Assembly (NCBI GenBank): GCA_965223585.1
Contig: CBDCWW010000023.1
Span: forward strand, 124,001-188,000
Source of the DNA: CBDCVN01 sp965223585
GTDB taxonomy: Bacteria; Deinococcota; Deinococci; Deinococcales; Trueperaceae
Reading direction: 5' to 3'
Length of the DNA stretch: 64,000 bases
Made by a program: the position numbers and the translations under genes. Below the pieces are notes generated by a model. The model had not been told where the DNA came from, did no database searches, and was given only the letters and a program-made list of their open reading frames with translations. Shown here one piece after another: positions 10,201 to 17,708 of the stretch (position 1 is its first letter; each line of letters begins with the position of its first letter).

Positions 10201-10352
10201 GCTGTTGGTCTTTTTTCAGTAGTTGGGACACAGAAACAGGAGCTATTAGTTTAGGTTTTAAACTTGGAGATAGTGAAAAAGGGGTTCGTGAAGAAATTGG
10301 CACATCTTTAGTTCTACCGGGTCGCTCGATTACGGGTAATACAGGTAATTAA
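7266..10352 (+). CDS. lptD: LptD/OstA-like outer-membrane LPS assembly protein
   Basis: I place the start at the ATG at 7266, because it begins a clean signal peptide (IKAFALIFSIFLLSSFAFT); an earlier in-frame ATG at 7179 would add 29 residues before it. The product is about 1028 residues. After the signal comes an OstA/LptA-like domain (about 30-190, DTIIANHIEFDLDNKVMRIV), then a long region with alternating polar and hydrophobic strands and many aromatic residues, typical of a large outer-membrane barrel. SPCSRCNQD near 155 carries a CxxC pair that could form a disulfide. It follows lptF-lptG directly. LptD role is inferred from domain order and context. Confidence 0.75.
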   Translation: MPLHSNITSKVIKAFALIFSIFLLSSFAFTKTVNITTDPNDETSSLELRNITLPDGTETTLYVVKASPITVEVDEDTIIANHIEFDLDNKVMRIVGEGTFISAKEEVTGHDFTVSLSDNTFETLDVAISTGEMDIKGVSAMRFPGQIDIMSGDFSPCSRCNQDVEDYGFKAETLRLYPGDRLVGFNVTVLIRGAGVMFLPVLVLPLGPKDKQPRLNIKAGKLNERAEVELDWPYVVGANAYGYSSLRYYADITPNKGNFFTNRFLGGRPNVSYLGGGVSHNFFTETGRGKFDLFYIPSFINYTISGEDRVPEGEKDKDELTFKFQYDTFDLVNLNPEDTEIHFLIERVDERQQRIGEYRLELLRKHLDKGIQMRFFSQGYIDLDNKDDVDTPSYAGFSVSDRTLAEFQVKPIAETLILGPLQFSGLRFELGLFESGSNPANRSVASNAVAQAARLLVGHNIRLTTPTPWSGFRLDFENNFTGKYYSSKNPEGNFDDFERLVDWNSRVTLEQRVTNIISLSLVAQRTRSEGETPFQFDTQGFRKSTDITGTFSLIPASWISLSVSESYVFEDDRDEELLGWGEIESTLNLFENLSWLSILVENEFNVKNNNPGKLTSTVNLNSPSRSLIAEANIEHIQDLDPKKNNDREEGSVRDESETDLNFALGYRLDSFSEPLFRIEVDTRYIYDPDPLNIDDDIEFEYWDPLEINFNINSPEWQGLNAFLRGHYDRDLNRGDPEELDATFGINYEPFEVSFRQVINYPTRAGEFTSLTSEFGFTWQNIARLAFETTGISLIPSDWLQVELPENRRDTYSLRLEDNDNSEFSWSVRYNTTYNPNLTTESGAEGGFEDTTFEVSVNTEPFYVSDINFYIADSHATLQLADDRFKRTFLQSAQLTFASDWFGVLGLQGDLNYSGGYDPEQDEFTRAKLTLKDVALTLRFFEQFYVSAVFNDTWDFRENGPELESPWNFQPVIYFTWDRCCWSFFSSWDTETGAISLGFKLGDSEKGVREEIGTSLVLPGRSITGNTGN

Positions 10353-10367
10353 CCCCAATCCTAAAAG

Positions 10368-10478
10368 TTCTAACAGTACAGAGCTAAGGAGTGCAAGTCC
10401 CACACCAAAGTCCCCTGCAACTTAAACCATACTTAACTTCGCTATTCATGTGTGTATCACCTTGAGCGACGGTTAGGC
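10368..10478 (-). repeat. attC-like site 1 (end of cassette array)
   Basis: Read on the minus strand, this 111-bp site starts with GCCTAAC (matches R'' RYYYAAC) and ends with GTTAGAA (resembles R' GTTRRRY). Inside, GCTCAAG and CTTAGC form the L''/L' pair with one unpaired C, the extrahelical base typical of attC. Further inward pairs such as CACAC/GTGTG support a folded hairpin. It lies just downstream of the DUF5615 gene, as expected for a cassette recombination site, and ends close to the 3' end of lptD. A secondary-structure covariance model was not run. Confidence 0.5.
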
Positions 10479-10611
10479 AGGAATGATGCACAAGACATAG
10501 TTTAACACACTTAATGCACAATTTCATAAGCTTCTTGGTTTCTAGGCCCAACCAAATTACTGATTAACTTTCCTTGACTAGATTTCCTGTTAGAACCCTT
10601 ATAGTTATCAC

Positions 10612-10953
10612 TCAAGGCAAATCACCAATCTCTACAAGCACTTCACCAACCTCCAACAAGGATAATGCATTTTCAAAAGTTTCAGTGAACACCGATTTAA
10701 TTTGTGCATTTGTGGTATTGCCCAAAGTTATCCAAAGAACCTGAGGGGGTGGGCCATGTTGTTCTAGCAAACTAACAAAATCACTATCCTTGGTGATTAC
10801 AATTGCTGATGCTTTGCGTGCAGCTTCAAATATTACCTTATCCGTAGCATCTCTGTAACCTAAATACTTGACTGAGTATGCTTCAACTTCAAAAACTTTG
10901 GTAAGCCAAGGAGCTAAAGCAGGTGATAATTGTGCATCAACCCAAAACGTCAT
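10612..10953 (-). CDS. DUF5615 PIN-like toxin component
   Basis: 113 residues, a compact PIN/Mut7-C-like fold: the opening FWVDAQLSP supplies the first Asp, and IVITKDSDFVSLL near residue 52 supplies the second acidic cluster. ILWITLGNT-like spacing (VLWITLGNTTN) is typical of DUF5615. It overlaps the upstream DUF433 gene by four bases (ATGA), the usual antitoxin-toxin pairing. Function is presumably RNA cleavage held in check by its partner (family-level inference). It lies within the cassette-like array. Confidence 0.8.
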   Translation of the reverse strand: MTFWVDAQLSPALAPWLTKVFEVEAYSVKYLGYRDATDKVIFEAARKASAIVITKDSDFVSLLEQHGPPPQVLWITLGNTTNAQIKSVFTETFENALSLLEVGEVLVEIGDLP

Positions 10954-11186
10954 GCAGCAAGTACAGGGTGGTTTAACCTGCGGGAAGCAAACATAAGGGC
11001 GGCGGTGATGTCTTCAGGTTCTAAATCAGGCAATTCGTCAATAACTTGCTCATGCGAAAGACCAGCAGCAAGTAAATCAAGAATGTCAATAACACGAATA
11101 CGCATCCCTCTAATACAAGGGCGTCCTCCACATTGTTCAGGGTTAATAGTAATTCGCTTAAGAATATTACCCAAACTTTCGCTCAT
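10950..11186 (-). CDS. DUF433 antitoxin
   Basis: 78 residues. The signature RITINPEQCGGRPCIRGMRIRV followed by a helix-turn-helix (ILDLLAAGLSHEQVIDELPDLEPEDITAAL) is characteristic of DUF433 proteins, small DNA-binding partners of DUF5615 PIN-like toxins. It precedes and overlaps the toxin gene, so the pair probably autoregulates. It carries no CTCGAG site, like the rest of this island. High confidence in family, moderate in role. Confidence 0.85.
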   Translation of the reverse strand: MSESLGNILKRITINPEQCGGRPCIRGMRIRVIDILDLLAAGLSHEQVIDELPDLEPEDITAALMFASRRLNHPVLAA

Positions 11187-11252
11187 AAGACTATTGTACT
11201 CGCACTAAACCAAAAAGACAAAAAGAAGTTAAGTCTCGCTTGCAGTACACAT

Positions 11253-11633
11253 TTATAGCTTAGCAGTAGTTTTGAACCGCCCAAGATAATGTAAAGTGTA
11301 GTTTGCCGTTTGCTTCGATTTTGGTGCAGTAAATTCTTCGCTATCAGCCATAATAAAAGCATTGGCAATTTCGATGTCTAGGCCTGCCGCTTTTTTTAAG
11401 ACTTCCTCACCGTAGCTTCCTGAATAAGAATGTAGCATAACCAACTCTTCTAAATTATCTATTACTTTAAAATTCGATTCTACCCAATCATGATCGTAGA
11501 AGCGTTCACCCTGATCTTCAGCAAACTGATTGATGCTACGCTCATCATCTTCGTATTGTTCTTCAAGATAGTCTTCAAAAGCTTTTGGCGATTGAAAACT
11601 ACCTAGCCAAATATGTACAAATTCCATTGTCAT
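11253..11633 (-). CDS. Imm22-like (DUF4284) immunity protein
   Basis: 126 residues, acidic and soluble, no signal. The pattern HIWLGSFQSPKAFEDYLEEQY near the start, then INQFAEDQGERFYDHDWVES and LEELVMLHSYSGSY, resembles the immunity-protein-22 family found beside polymorphic contact-dependent toxins. No toxin gene is present nearby, so it would be an orphan immunity gene, something often seen in mobile cassettes. It begins about 20 nt after the end of attC-like site 2. I also considered an ArdA antirestriction protein, but the repeat-like acidic pattern fits Imm22 better. Assignment is from memory of the family. Confidence 0.5.
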   Translation of the reverse strand: MTMEFVHIWLGSFQSPKAFEDYLEEQYEDDERSINQFAEDQGERFYDHDWVESNFKVIDNLEELVMLHSYSGSYGEEVLKKAAGLDIEIANAFIMADSEEFTAPKSKQTANYTLHYLGRFKTTAKL

Positions 11634-11655
11634 AAAACGTGATTCCTATAAAGAG

Positions 11656-11765
11656 CTCTAAGCACTAAGCTCAGGGGCGCTCACTTCTGCGTACATTCCA
11701 TTTAACTGAGTTCCAGACTTGATTTGGCCACTCGTGTGAGCATCCCGCTGGAGCGATAGTTAGGC
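11656..11765 (-). repeat. attC-like site 2
   Basis: On the minus strand the 110-bp site begins GCCTAAC (R'') and ends CTTAGAG (variant R'). GCTCCAG near the start pairs with CTGAGC near the end, leaving one extra C unpaired, the attC hallmark. Next inward, GGGATGCTCAC pairs with GTGAGCGCCC with a small bulge. Unpaired spacers (TATC and TTAGTG) separate the boxes. It sits between the DUF2971 gene and the Imm22-like gene, in the correct orientation for a cassette junction. Its length nearly equals site 1. Confidence 0.55.
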
Positions 11766-11898
11766 CAAACGTTTGATAAGTATTTCCTGTAGTAGTCCGT
11801 ATGTTAATTTACTTCGAGATTCCAAGCTCAGCCAAGTTACTCACCAACTTTTGTTTAACTCAAACTCAAACCAAAATTCTTAATTCAACCTCTAAAAT

Positions 11899-12807
11899 TT
11901 AAGATTCAACCTCAGCAGTAACTTGTTGCTGTCGGTTAAAGTGGCTTTGGTACATTGGGATTCCTGAGGGATACCCAATTCCCTTATCCCAAAGGATCTT
12001 TGGAGATTCTTGATTTTTCAATTCAAATGCTTCTTTGAATCTATTGATGTGCTGATAGCTTTGCTCCGAGAATCTTATACCTAAACAAATTCCTGCAACT
12101 GCTTTTTCTATCGAAATAAAAGTGGCGTCTTTAGGTGCAATTGGGAAAACGACTCTAAACTCTTGCTCGTATTTCCAACCATCGTCTTTGAAAAACCAAA
12201 AAAGGCTAGGCGACTCCTCAAGACAAGCTCTTTGAAATTCCTGTTCATCCATCTTCATTATTTCATCCGGACTGAACTCAATAATAGCCCCAGAAGCTTG
12301 AGAGGTGTCGTAAATGACATCCTTGGCAATATATTTCAAATCATTGTTTTTAACTTCTTCAAGAAGTTTCTTTTTTGAAAAGATCAAGCAAACTCCCTTC
12401 TGATTATCTGCGTAGTGAGCCCACATTTGGGGAATAGCATATCCTTTTCTTACTATTCCGCAGCTTTCGGAATTATCTACTGAAAAGCAAAGGACGTGTG
12501 CACTTCTCCTTACCTTATCCAAGACCTGATTTGCCATATCCAATGCTTGATATGACTGCTTCTTTAGTTCAGCCTCTTCATGTATGCTATTCCTAGGTTG
12601 CTTCCAGCTAACATGCTTAGAACTTTCAGCTGGGTCGTTTACTAATTCAAACCGAGAAGCCCGTAAGGATTTGCTTTCTGTAATTTTGACTAACTTTTGT
12701 AGGGTTGTGAAGTGATATAAGAAATCCTTATTTAGCTCTTCGTTGTAGATTGGATGATCGTATAGATTCCCTTGTCGGTATATGCCTTTCGAGATCAATG
12801 TGTTCAT
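11899..12807 (-). CDS. DUF2971 family protein
   Basis: 302 residues, soluble. Family landmarks are YHFTTLQKLVKI near 31, SLRASRFELVNDPAE near 47, MWAHYADNQKGVCLIF near 128, and the basic/aromatic KDDGWKYEQEFRVVF near 210. DUF2971 proteins have no settled biochemical function; they turn up in mobile and defence-rich regions. The ATG lies only 8 nt after the end of a third attC-like half site, and a full attC-like site follows the gene, so it behaves as a single-gene cassette. Base composition is similar to neighbours but CTCGAG is absent. Confidence 0.75.
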   Translation of the reverse strand: MNTLISKGIYRQGNLYDHPIYNEELNKDFLYHFTTLQKLVKITESKSLRASRFELVNDPAESSKHVSWKQPRNSIHEEAELKKQSYQALDMANQVLDKVRRSAHVLCFSVDNSESCGIVRKGYAIPQMWAHYADNQKGVCLIFSKKKLLEEVKNNDLKYIAKDVIYDTSQASGAIIEFSPDEIMKMDEQEFQRACLEESPSLFWFFKDDGWKYEQEFRVVFPIAPKDATFISIEKAVAGICLGIRFSEQSYQHINRFKEAFELKNQESPKILWDKGIGYPSGIPMYQSHFNRQQQVTAEVES

Positions 12808-12814
12808 TTTAGTG

Positions 12815-12852
12815 ATCTAAGCATAGCACGAAACTTAAGGGCACGCACTTTT
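12815..12852 (-). repeat. attC-like half site 3
   Basis: The minus strand reads AAGTGCGTGCCC and ends CTTAGAT immediately before the DUF2971 start. It aligns with the 3' arm of site 2 (AAGTGAGCGCCCC ... CTTAGAG). The matching 5' arm with an R'' box is not found further upstream, so this looks like a truncated site left at the upstream end of the array. Confidence 0.4.
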
Positions 12853-12913
12853 GCATATACTCTCCCAAAATGTATTTTTGTTTTTTCACATATGATACCC
12901 TAACTAGTATTGA

Positions 12914-13274
12914 ACACCTAAATAGGTACATAACTACCCACATTTATACACTTAAATAGGTGCATAATAATTCTTTATTTTTGACCATTAAACTACTTCC
13001 AAACAAAACAAAAGCCTATTAAAATCACTTAACAATTACACCTTTTTCGTCCTTATTATTAAATAATTATCCTAATTTAGGTGTATAATCATTTTGAATA
13101 TAATCAACACTTTTCTTGTTACACAGGGGAATTATAACCAAAATTCCCTCATATTTAATTCTGACATTTACACCTCTTCAATTAAAACCACCTTTCTTAT
13201 GTAGTACACCTCACCTAACTATAAATTTTCAAAAGCTCCCTAAACAAGCTTAAATTTTAAGGTGTACTTAGGTG
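12914..13274. repeat. Cluster of AGGTGTA/TACACCT short repeats, no gene
   Basis: This AT-rich stretch has no supportable gene. It holds at least seven copies of a short motif in both orientations: at 12915 (CACCTAAATAGGTAC), 12948 (ACACTTAAATAGGTGC), 13037, 13071 (CCTAATTTAGGTGTATAAT), 13168, 13204 and 13259. Three copies form dyads with a TAAAT or TAATTT centre. Two copies run straight into CATAAT/TATAAT, so they could overlap promoters as operator sites. Iterons of a lost replicon or an integron attI/promoter region are alternatives. Confidence 0.5.
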
Positions 13275-13340
13275 ATTTGGCTTACTGGTCTAAAATAATA
13301 AGACTTCTAGAAAGAAAAAAGTGGAATCTAGGCCATTGAG

Positions 13341-13469
13341 CTAAGTGAGCATCGACAAAAGAGTTGTTCCCTTATAAAGAATTTGCGTACTATGCAAGAA
13401 AAGTATGGTGTCACAGGCGCATACATCATAAATTAGACTTAATTTAGGAACAATTCTAGTGTCTAAAGG
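13341..13469. mobile_element. MITE-like element, copy A
   Basis: The core at 13360-13457 (98 bp) has imperfect terminal inverted repeats, AGAGTTGTTCC and AGAATTGTTCC, and no coding capacity. It shares 20 extra bases on the left (from CTAAGTGAGC) and GTGTCTAAAGG on the right with copy B, so A and B were copied together with flanking DNA. Internal landmark GTGTCACAGGCGCA. Confidence 0.7.
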
Positions 13470-13734
13470 AAGTTAGAGTTTAGTCAGTAATTTCCGATCC
13501 CACAGGGTTTTTGACTATAGCTTGAGTAAGGACACCTCATTTTACAAAAATTGACGAGTAACTTCATCCAAAAGCATTTAAAAATGAGAGAAAATATCCA
13601 GCATGAGTTGTTTGTGAAATGTACTTGTTTCCAGAAGGCATAAAAATACCTAGCACCACTTCTATGAGAGATTTTCAAATGGCACCTCTGTGTTTTAGTT
13701 TTTCTACAGTTTTTCCTGCAGTACTACTCTACTT

Positions 13735-14478
13735 CTATGACGTGTCATAAAGGATTTCATAGCCTGTTACTCTGAAACCATGTGTTATTGCCCTGTAGAT
13801 ATCCTCCATACACTCAAAGGGCAAAGTGTAAAACAAATGCCTTACCCTTTCCCATAGTAGTTTTTTAGTCCTACATTTTGCTTTTGCTGCTTTAAACACT
13901 GGACATGCTAATTGTAGTACTTGATCCACTAGGAATGCTTGCATCATCAGTATCGTGAAATTGACTGACAGATTCTTTTTTCCATGCCCATAATTATGCT
14001 CTGCTTTGTACCCTTGGTTCTTTAGTGTATTTAGTGTCTCATTCTCCATTTTCCATCTTGCCCTCCCTGCTCGCATTATCTCTTCTACATTTTCTTCATT
14101 TATCTCCATATCTGTTACCCACGTAAAATACTGCGTCTTCTTTTCACTCCTTTCCCAATACTCCAACACATTCACCCTGACATCTTCATTTGAGGCATTT
14201 ATTGCTATATCATTGCTGTAGTGAAAATGGTGTTCTACTCCCGTTTCTCCTTCTACTACCTTATGAGTATGACTTTCACCTGACTCTTTTCTTTTTTCCA
14301 ATTCCTCAAATAGTTTCTTGTGGTTACTTTGTTTTGCACCTATTATGTAACTCATCCCTTGCTTTTCTAACTCCCTTAAGTTAGGTCCCGTAGAGTGTAA
14401 TCCATCCTCTAAAATTATTACTTTGAGTTTGGGGTGATCTTTTCTTATGTCTTCTACTAATCTCTTTCCTGCATTACG
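13735..14478 (-). pseudogene. DDE transposase remnant (C-terminal part)
   Basis: An open frame of about 248 codons runs on the minus strand from 14478 with no proper start; a Met at 14355 is internal. Visible: EDGLHSTGPNLREL (a second catalytic Asp region), MSYIIGAKQSNHKKL, then GRARWKMENETLNTLKNQGY with the Glu of the DDE triad, and EHNYGHGKKNLSVNFTILMM. This resembles IS4-superfamily transposases found in several phyla. The N-terminal part with the first Asp is missing; the frame is cut exactly where MITE-like copy B begins. Inactive remnant. Confidence 0.8.
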
Positions 14479-14628
14479 CTAAGTGAGCATCGACAAAAGA
14501 GTTGTTCCCTTATATCTCTTTTGACTTGAAATACTGAATGTTGCGTACTAGGGCAAGAAAAGTATGGTGTCACAGGCGCATACATCATAAATTAGACTTA
14601 ATTTAGGAACAATTCTAGTGTCTAAAGG
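14479..14628. mobile_element. MITE-like element, copy B
   Basis: The core at 14498-14616 (119 bp) has the same ends as copy A and about 26 extra bases after the left repeat (TATCTCTTTTGACTTGAAAT onward). It truncates the transposase frame. Left and right flanks match copy A for about 20 and 11 bp. Confidence 0.7.
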
Positions 14629-14918
14629 GCTGTGGCACATAAGTCTTTTCGAGACTTCATAACTGATTTTAGCTATTAGTTATCAACTGAGTTAACTTTG
14701 CAAAAGTTTATGAGAGACTAGCCTCTGACAGCTTTTTAGTGGATCGGGAACTGCTGGAGTTTAGTAGCTAGTAGATAGCCATAGTGAAACCCTACTAACT
14801 TCTAACTACTATCTATATACCAACTCAATTTCCAACAAAGACTCACAAGCAAATATTTGAACACATGTGCTTATCAAGCAGTTCTTACGCACCTATCAAT
14901 TGCATACCCATAAGGAGC

Positions 14919-16154
14919 CTATAGTATAAGCCTCACAGGTTCACTAAGTAATTCTGCAACACGTTCCAAAAAAGCAGTACCTTGGTCTGGTACAACATTA
15001 CCTGATAGCGATAGTGTGCTCTGGTGGCTATTACCCTCAGAGACAATAAGCCCTAAAGATAAAACAGGTACATCTTTACTAAGCATCACCTCATCAAGCT
15101 TATGATCTGATAAATCAGCTACTAGCAACGAAGCACTAGGAACATCCTCTTCATTTAGCTTGGCTTCATCAAGAGTTTTAATTAAAGCTTTAAAATCCTT
15201 GCTGTGAGCATCTTTCACAAGATGTAGGCTAGCTTTTTCTTGGGTAAAATTAATAAGGGCAAGATCATTACCTGTACCTAAGGAATGAGTTTCTAAAGCT
15301 TTGGCAGAAGCCTTTATTAAAAATGTTGTCAGATTGAGTCCTGAAAGATTTAACTCATTAGCTATACTCTCTTGTACCTCGAGCAAAGCTCCTACTTGCA
15401 CATGTCGGCGCAATACGTTCCCCTGCAATAGTACAGGAATTTCAGTAATAGGTGGCGGAGTAATTGTTGCAGGAATACTTTCATCAGTAGCCTCGAGTAC
15501 CTTTTCAAAACTGCTACTTGCTTCTTCAGTAACTTGCTCAACTTCATCAACAAATAAATCATCGGCCTCATAAGTTTTACTAGAAGTTAGGCCTGTTGCT
15601 GCTACATCAGTTGCTCCGCTTTCAGCATTAAAGTCCAATTGACTTTCTTCATCAGCCAAAGTTCTGAACAAATCATCATCTAATGCATCTGTTTGTGCAG
15701 CAGCCACAGTAACATCATCTACATCAGCTAACAAGTCATCTTCGTCATCAAATAAGAAAATATCTTCATCAATACTAGCTTCTTCTCCAGCAGAAGGTTG
15801 ACTTCCTTGTGCTTGTAGAGCATCTCCATCAGTGGTAGAAAAGTCATCCTCAAAAATAAGATCTTCATCTGCAAACTCAATTGCATCGTCAGAAGTAGCC
15901 GCACTTACTTTTGTAGCAGTTTGCTCTTGAGAGAATGCTGCTATATCATCTTCTGGCCAAGCTTCCATGCCATCAGGCAAAGGTTCTGCTGTGGGGTTAG
16001 TATCTTCTTCTCCAGCCATAACTCGAGCCAAATACTCAAGTACGTCCCGCTCGACAACTTTGCCACTATCTCCGCTGCCCTTAAGATGTTGCCAGTTTAC
16101 ATTGTTTTCTTCAGCTAGCCTTTTAGCAAGTGGAGAAATTCCAGATTCATTCAC
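14919..16154 (-). CDS. Degenerate E2 acyltransferase-like protein with peripheral subunit-binding domain
   Basis: 411 residues, GTG start with GGAG seven bases upstream. Residues about 4-42 form a peripheral subunit-binding domain (ISPLAKRLAEENNV ... GSGDSGKVVERDVLEYL). A very acidic, Asp/Glu-rich linker of about 190 residues follows, then a roughly 170-residue C-terminal domain resembling the catalytic domain of 2-oxoacid dehydrogenase E2 (LTTFLIKASAKALE). The catalytic HxxxDG motif is replaced by GNVVPDQG, so the active His is lost, and there is no lipoyl domain. It therefore should not act as a normal acyltransferase; a structural or E1/E3-docking role is possible. Stand-alone gene. Confidence 0.65.
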   Translation of the reverse strand: MNESGISPLAKRLAEENNVNWQHLKGSGDSGKVVERDVLEYLARVMAGEEDTNPTAEPLPDGMEAWPEDDIAAFSQEQTATKVSAATSDDAIEFADEDLIFEDDFSTTDGDALQAQGSQPSAGEEASIDEDIFLFDDEDDLLADVDDVTVAAAQTDALDDDLFRTLADEESQLDFNAESGATDVAATGLTSSKTYEADDLFVDEVEQVTEEASSSFEKVLEATDESIPATITPPPITEIPVLLQGNVLRRHVQVGALLEVQESIANELNLSGLNLTTFLIKASAKALETHSLGTGNDLALINFTQEKASLHLVKDAHSKDFKALIKTLDEAKLNEEDVPSASLLVADLSDHKLDEVMLSKDVPVLSLGLIVSEGNSHQSTLSLSGNVVPDQGTAFLERVAELLSEPVRLIL

Positions 16155-16335
16155 TTGTGTTCTCCTTCATTAGTGTAGTTGCGCAATCTTAATGTTTTAT
16201 TGACAAGCGCTTTCATTAGATTTGGTAGGTTCACCCTTTTCACATTTATAGTATAGAATGTCATAACTTCAGTATTAGCACAAGTTAATTGTCAAGATGA
16301 CATGAAAAACCACAGTTATGAACTTTATATTTTTA

Positions 16336-17589
16336 TTATGTCCTAATCTGTCCATTACCATCTATGATATATTTATAAGTTACCATTTCTGCCAAACCCA
16401 TAGGTCCTCTAGCATGTAACTTTTGTGTGCTGATGCCAATTTCTGCCCCAAAACCAAAGGCAAAGCCATCGGTAAATCTAGTGCTAGCATTAACAAACAC
16501 TGCAGCAGCATCAATCTCGTCTTGAAAACGTTTGGCACTTTCTATACTGTGAGTTACTATGCTTTCACTATGCATAGTACCATAGTAATTAATATGATCT
16601 ATTGCCTCAGTCAAACTATCAACTACTTTGACTGCTAGTTTGTAGTCTAAGTACTCTGTTTTCCAGTCTTCTTCATTTGCTACGCCTGCTTGAGGGTAAT
16701 GTTGCCTAGTACGTTCACAGGCCACTAAGTCGACTTTTTCAGCTAAGGTATCTAAAGTATTAGGAATGAACTCAGCAGCAATATCTTTATGCACTAACAA
16801 AGTTTCAGCACTATTACAAACACCGGGACGTTGCACTTTAGCATTAATAGCAATATTTTTTGCCTGCTCTAGATCAGCACTAGCATCAACAAAGACATGG
16901 CAATTACCTACACCTGTTTCTATAACCGGAACTTTGGCATTATTCACTACATGGTTTATAAGATTAGTACCTCCACGGGGTATTACTAAATCAACCTTGC
17001 CACGGGCCTCTAGAAGTGCTGTAACATACGCCCTATCAGGAGAATCTATAAGTTGAATAGCATCTCTAGGTAAACCTATTGCAGCAATGGCCTCACGCAT
17101 AACTTCCACTAAGATTCTATTGCTATTTAGAGCATTTGCCGAGCCACGTAAAATAGCACTACTGCCTGATTTTAAAGTAAGTGCGGCGGCATCCACTGTA
17201 ACATTAGGGCGTGATTCGTAAATCATGCCAATAACACCAAAAGGAACAGTGATCTTTTTTACTTCTAAACCATTCTCTAATCGCCATCCTGAAAGTACTC
17301 TATTTAATGGGTCAGGTAAGCTAGCAATTTGCTCGAGTGAAACTGCAATACCTTCAAGGCGTTCCTCTGTCAAAGTAAGACGGTCAACAAGTGATTCAGG
17401 AGTACCTTTATTACGTTCACTAGCAACATCTAAAGCATTTTTAGAAATTATCTGGGTAGTATTTGCACGCAAAGCCAATGCCATACTGTGTAAAGCAGCA
17501 TTTCGGTCAGCGCTATTGAGCTTACGGCTTGCTTCCTTAGATTGTTTAAAGATATTTTCAAGGTTCACTTCTAAATCTGTGGTTACCAT
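16336..17589 (-). CDS. proA: Gamma-glutamyl phosphate reductase
   Basis: 417 residues, full length for ProA, which reduces gamma-glutamyl phosphate with NADPH to glutamate semialdehyde in proline synthesis. Motifs include PFGVIGMIYESRPNVTVDAA near 115, the glycine-rich cofactor loop, VIPRGGTNLINHVV, the catalytic Cys in AKVQRPGVCNSAETLLVH near 255, and GFGAEIGISTQKLHARGPMGL near 385. Glutamate kinase (proB) is not beside it in this window. A fragment of its first codons has been copied to 18707-18751 (see there). Confidence 0.96.
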   Translation of the reverse strand: MVTTDLEVNLENIFKQSKEASRKLNSADRNAALHSMALALRANTTQIISKNALDVASERNKGTPESLVDRLTLTEERLEGIAVSLEQIASLPDPLNRVLSGWRLENGLEVKKITVPFGVIGMIYESRPNVTVDAAALTLKSGSSAILRGSANALNSNRILVEVMREAIAAIGLPRDAIQLIDSPDRAYVTALLEARGKVDLVIPRGGTNLINHVVNNAKVPVIETGVGNCHVFVDASADLEQAKNIAINAKVQRPGVCNSAETLLVHKDIAAEFIPNTLDTLAEKVDLVACERTRQHYPQAGVANEEDWKTEYLDYKLAVKVVDSLTEAIDHINYYGTMHSESIVTHSIESAKRFQDEIDAAAVFVNASTRFTDGFAFGFGAEIGISTQKLHARGPMGLAEMVTYKYIIDGNGQIRT

Positions 17590-17708
17590 TATATGTGTTA
17601 TTTTAACATAATGAACTTACTGTTGCCCCCTTAAAAAGTTTATTAACTTTTAAATTAGTTTGTATAAAGTTGGTGAACATAAAGCATAGTGAAAAAGGAG
17701 ATAAAAGT

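Noticed and set aside
10930..11208. Plus-strand ORF antisense to DUF433
   Set aside because: Pure shadow of the antitoxin gene.
11253..11633. ArdA antirestriction protein
   Set aside because: Size and acidity are similar, but the HIWLG...SQF-type pattern matches Imm22 better.
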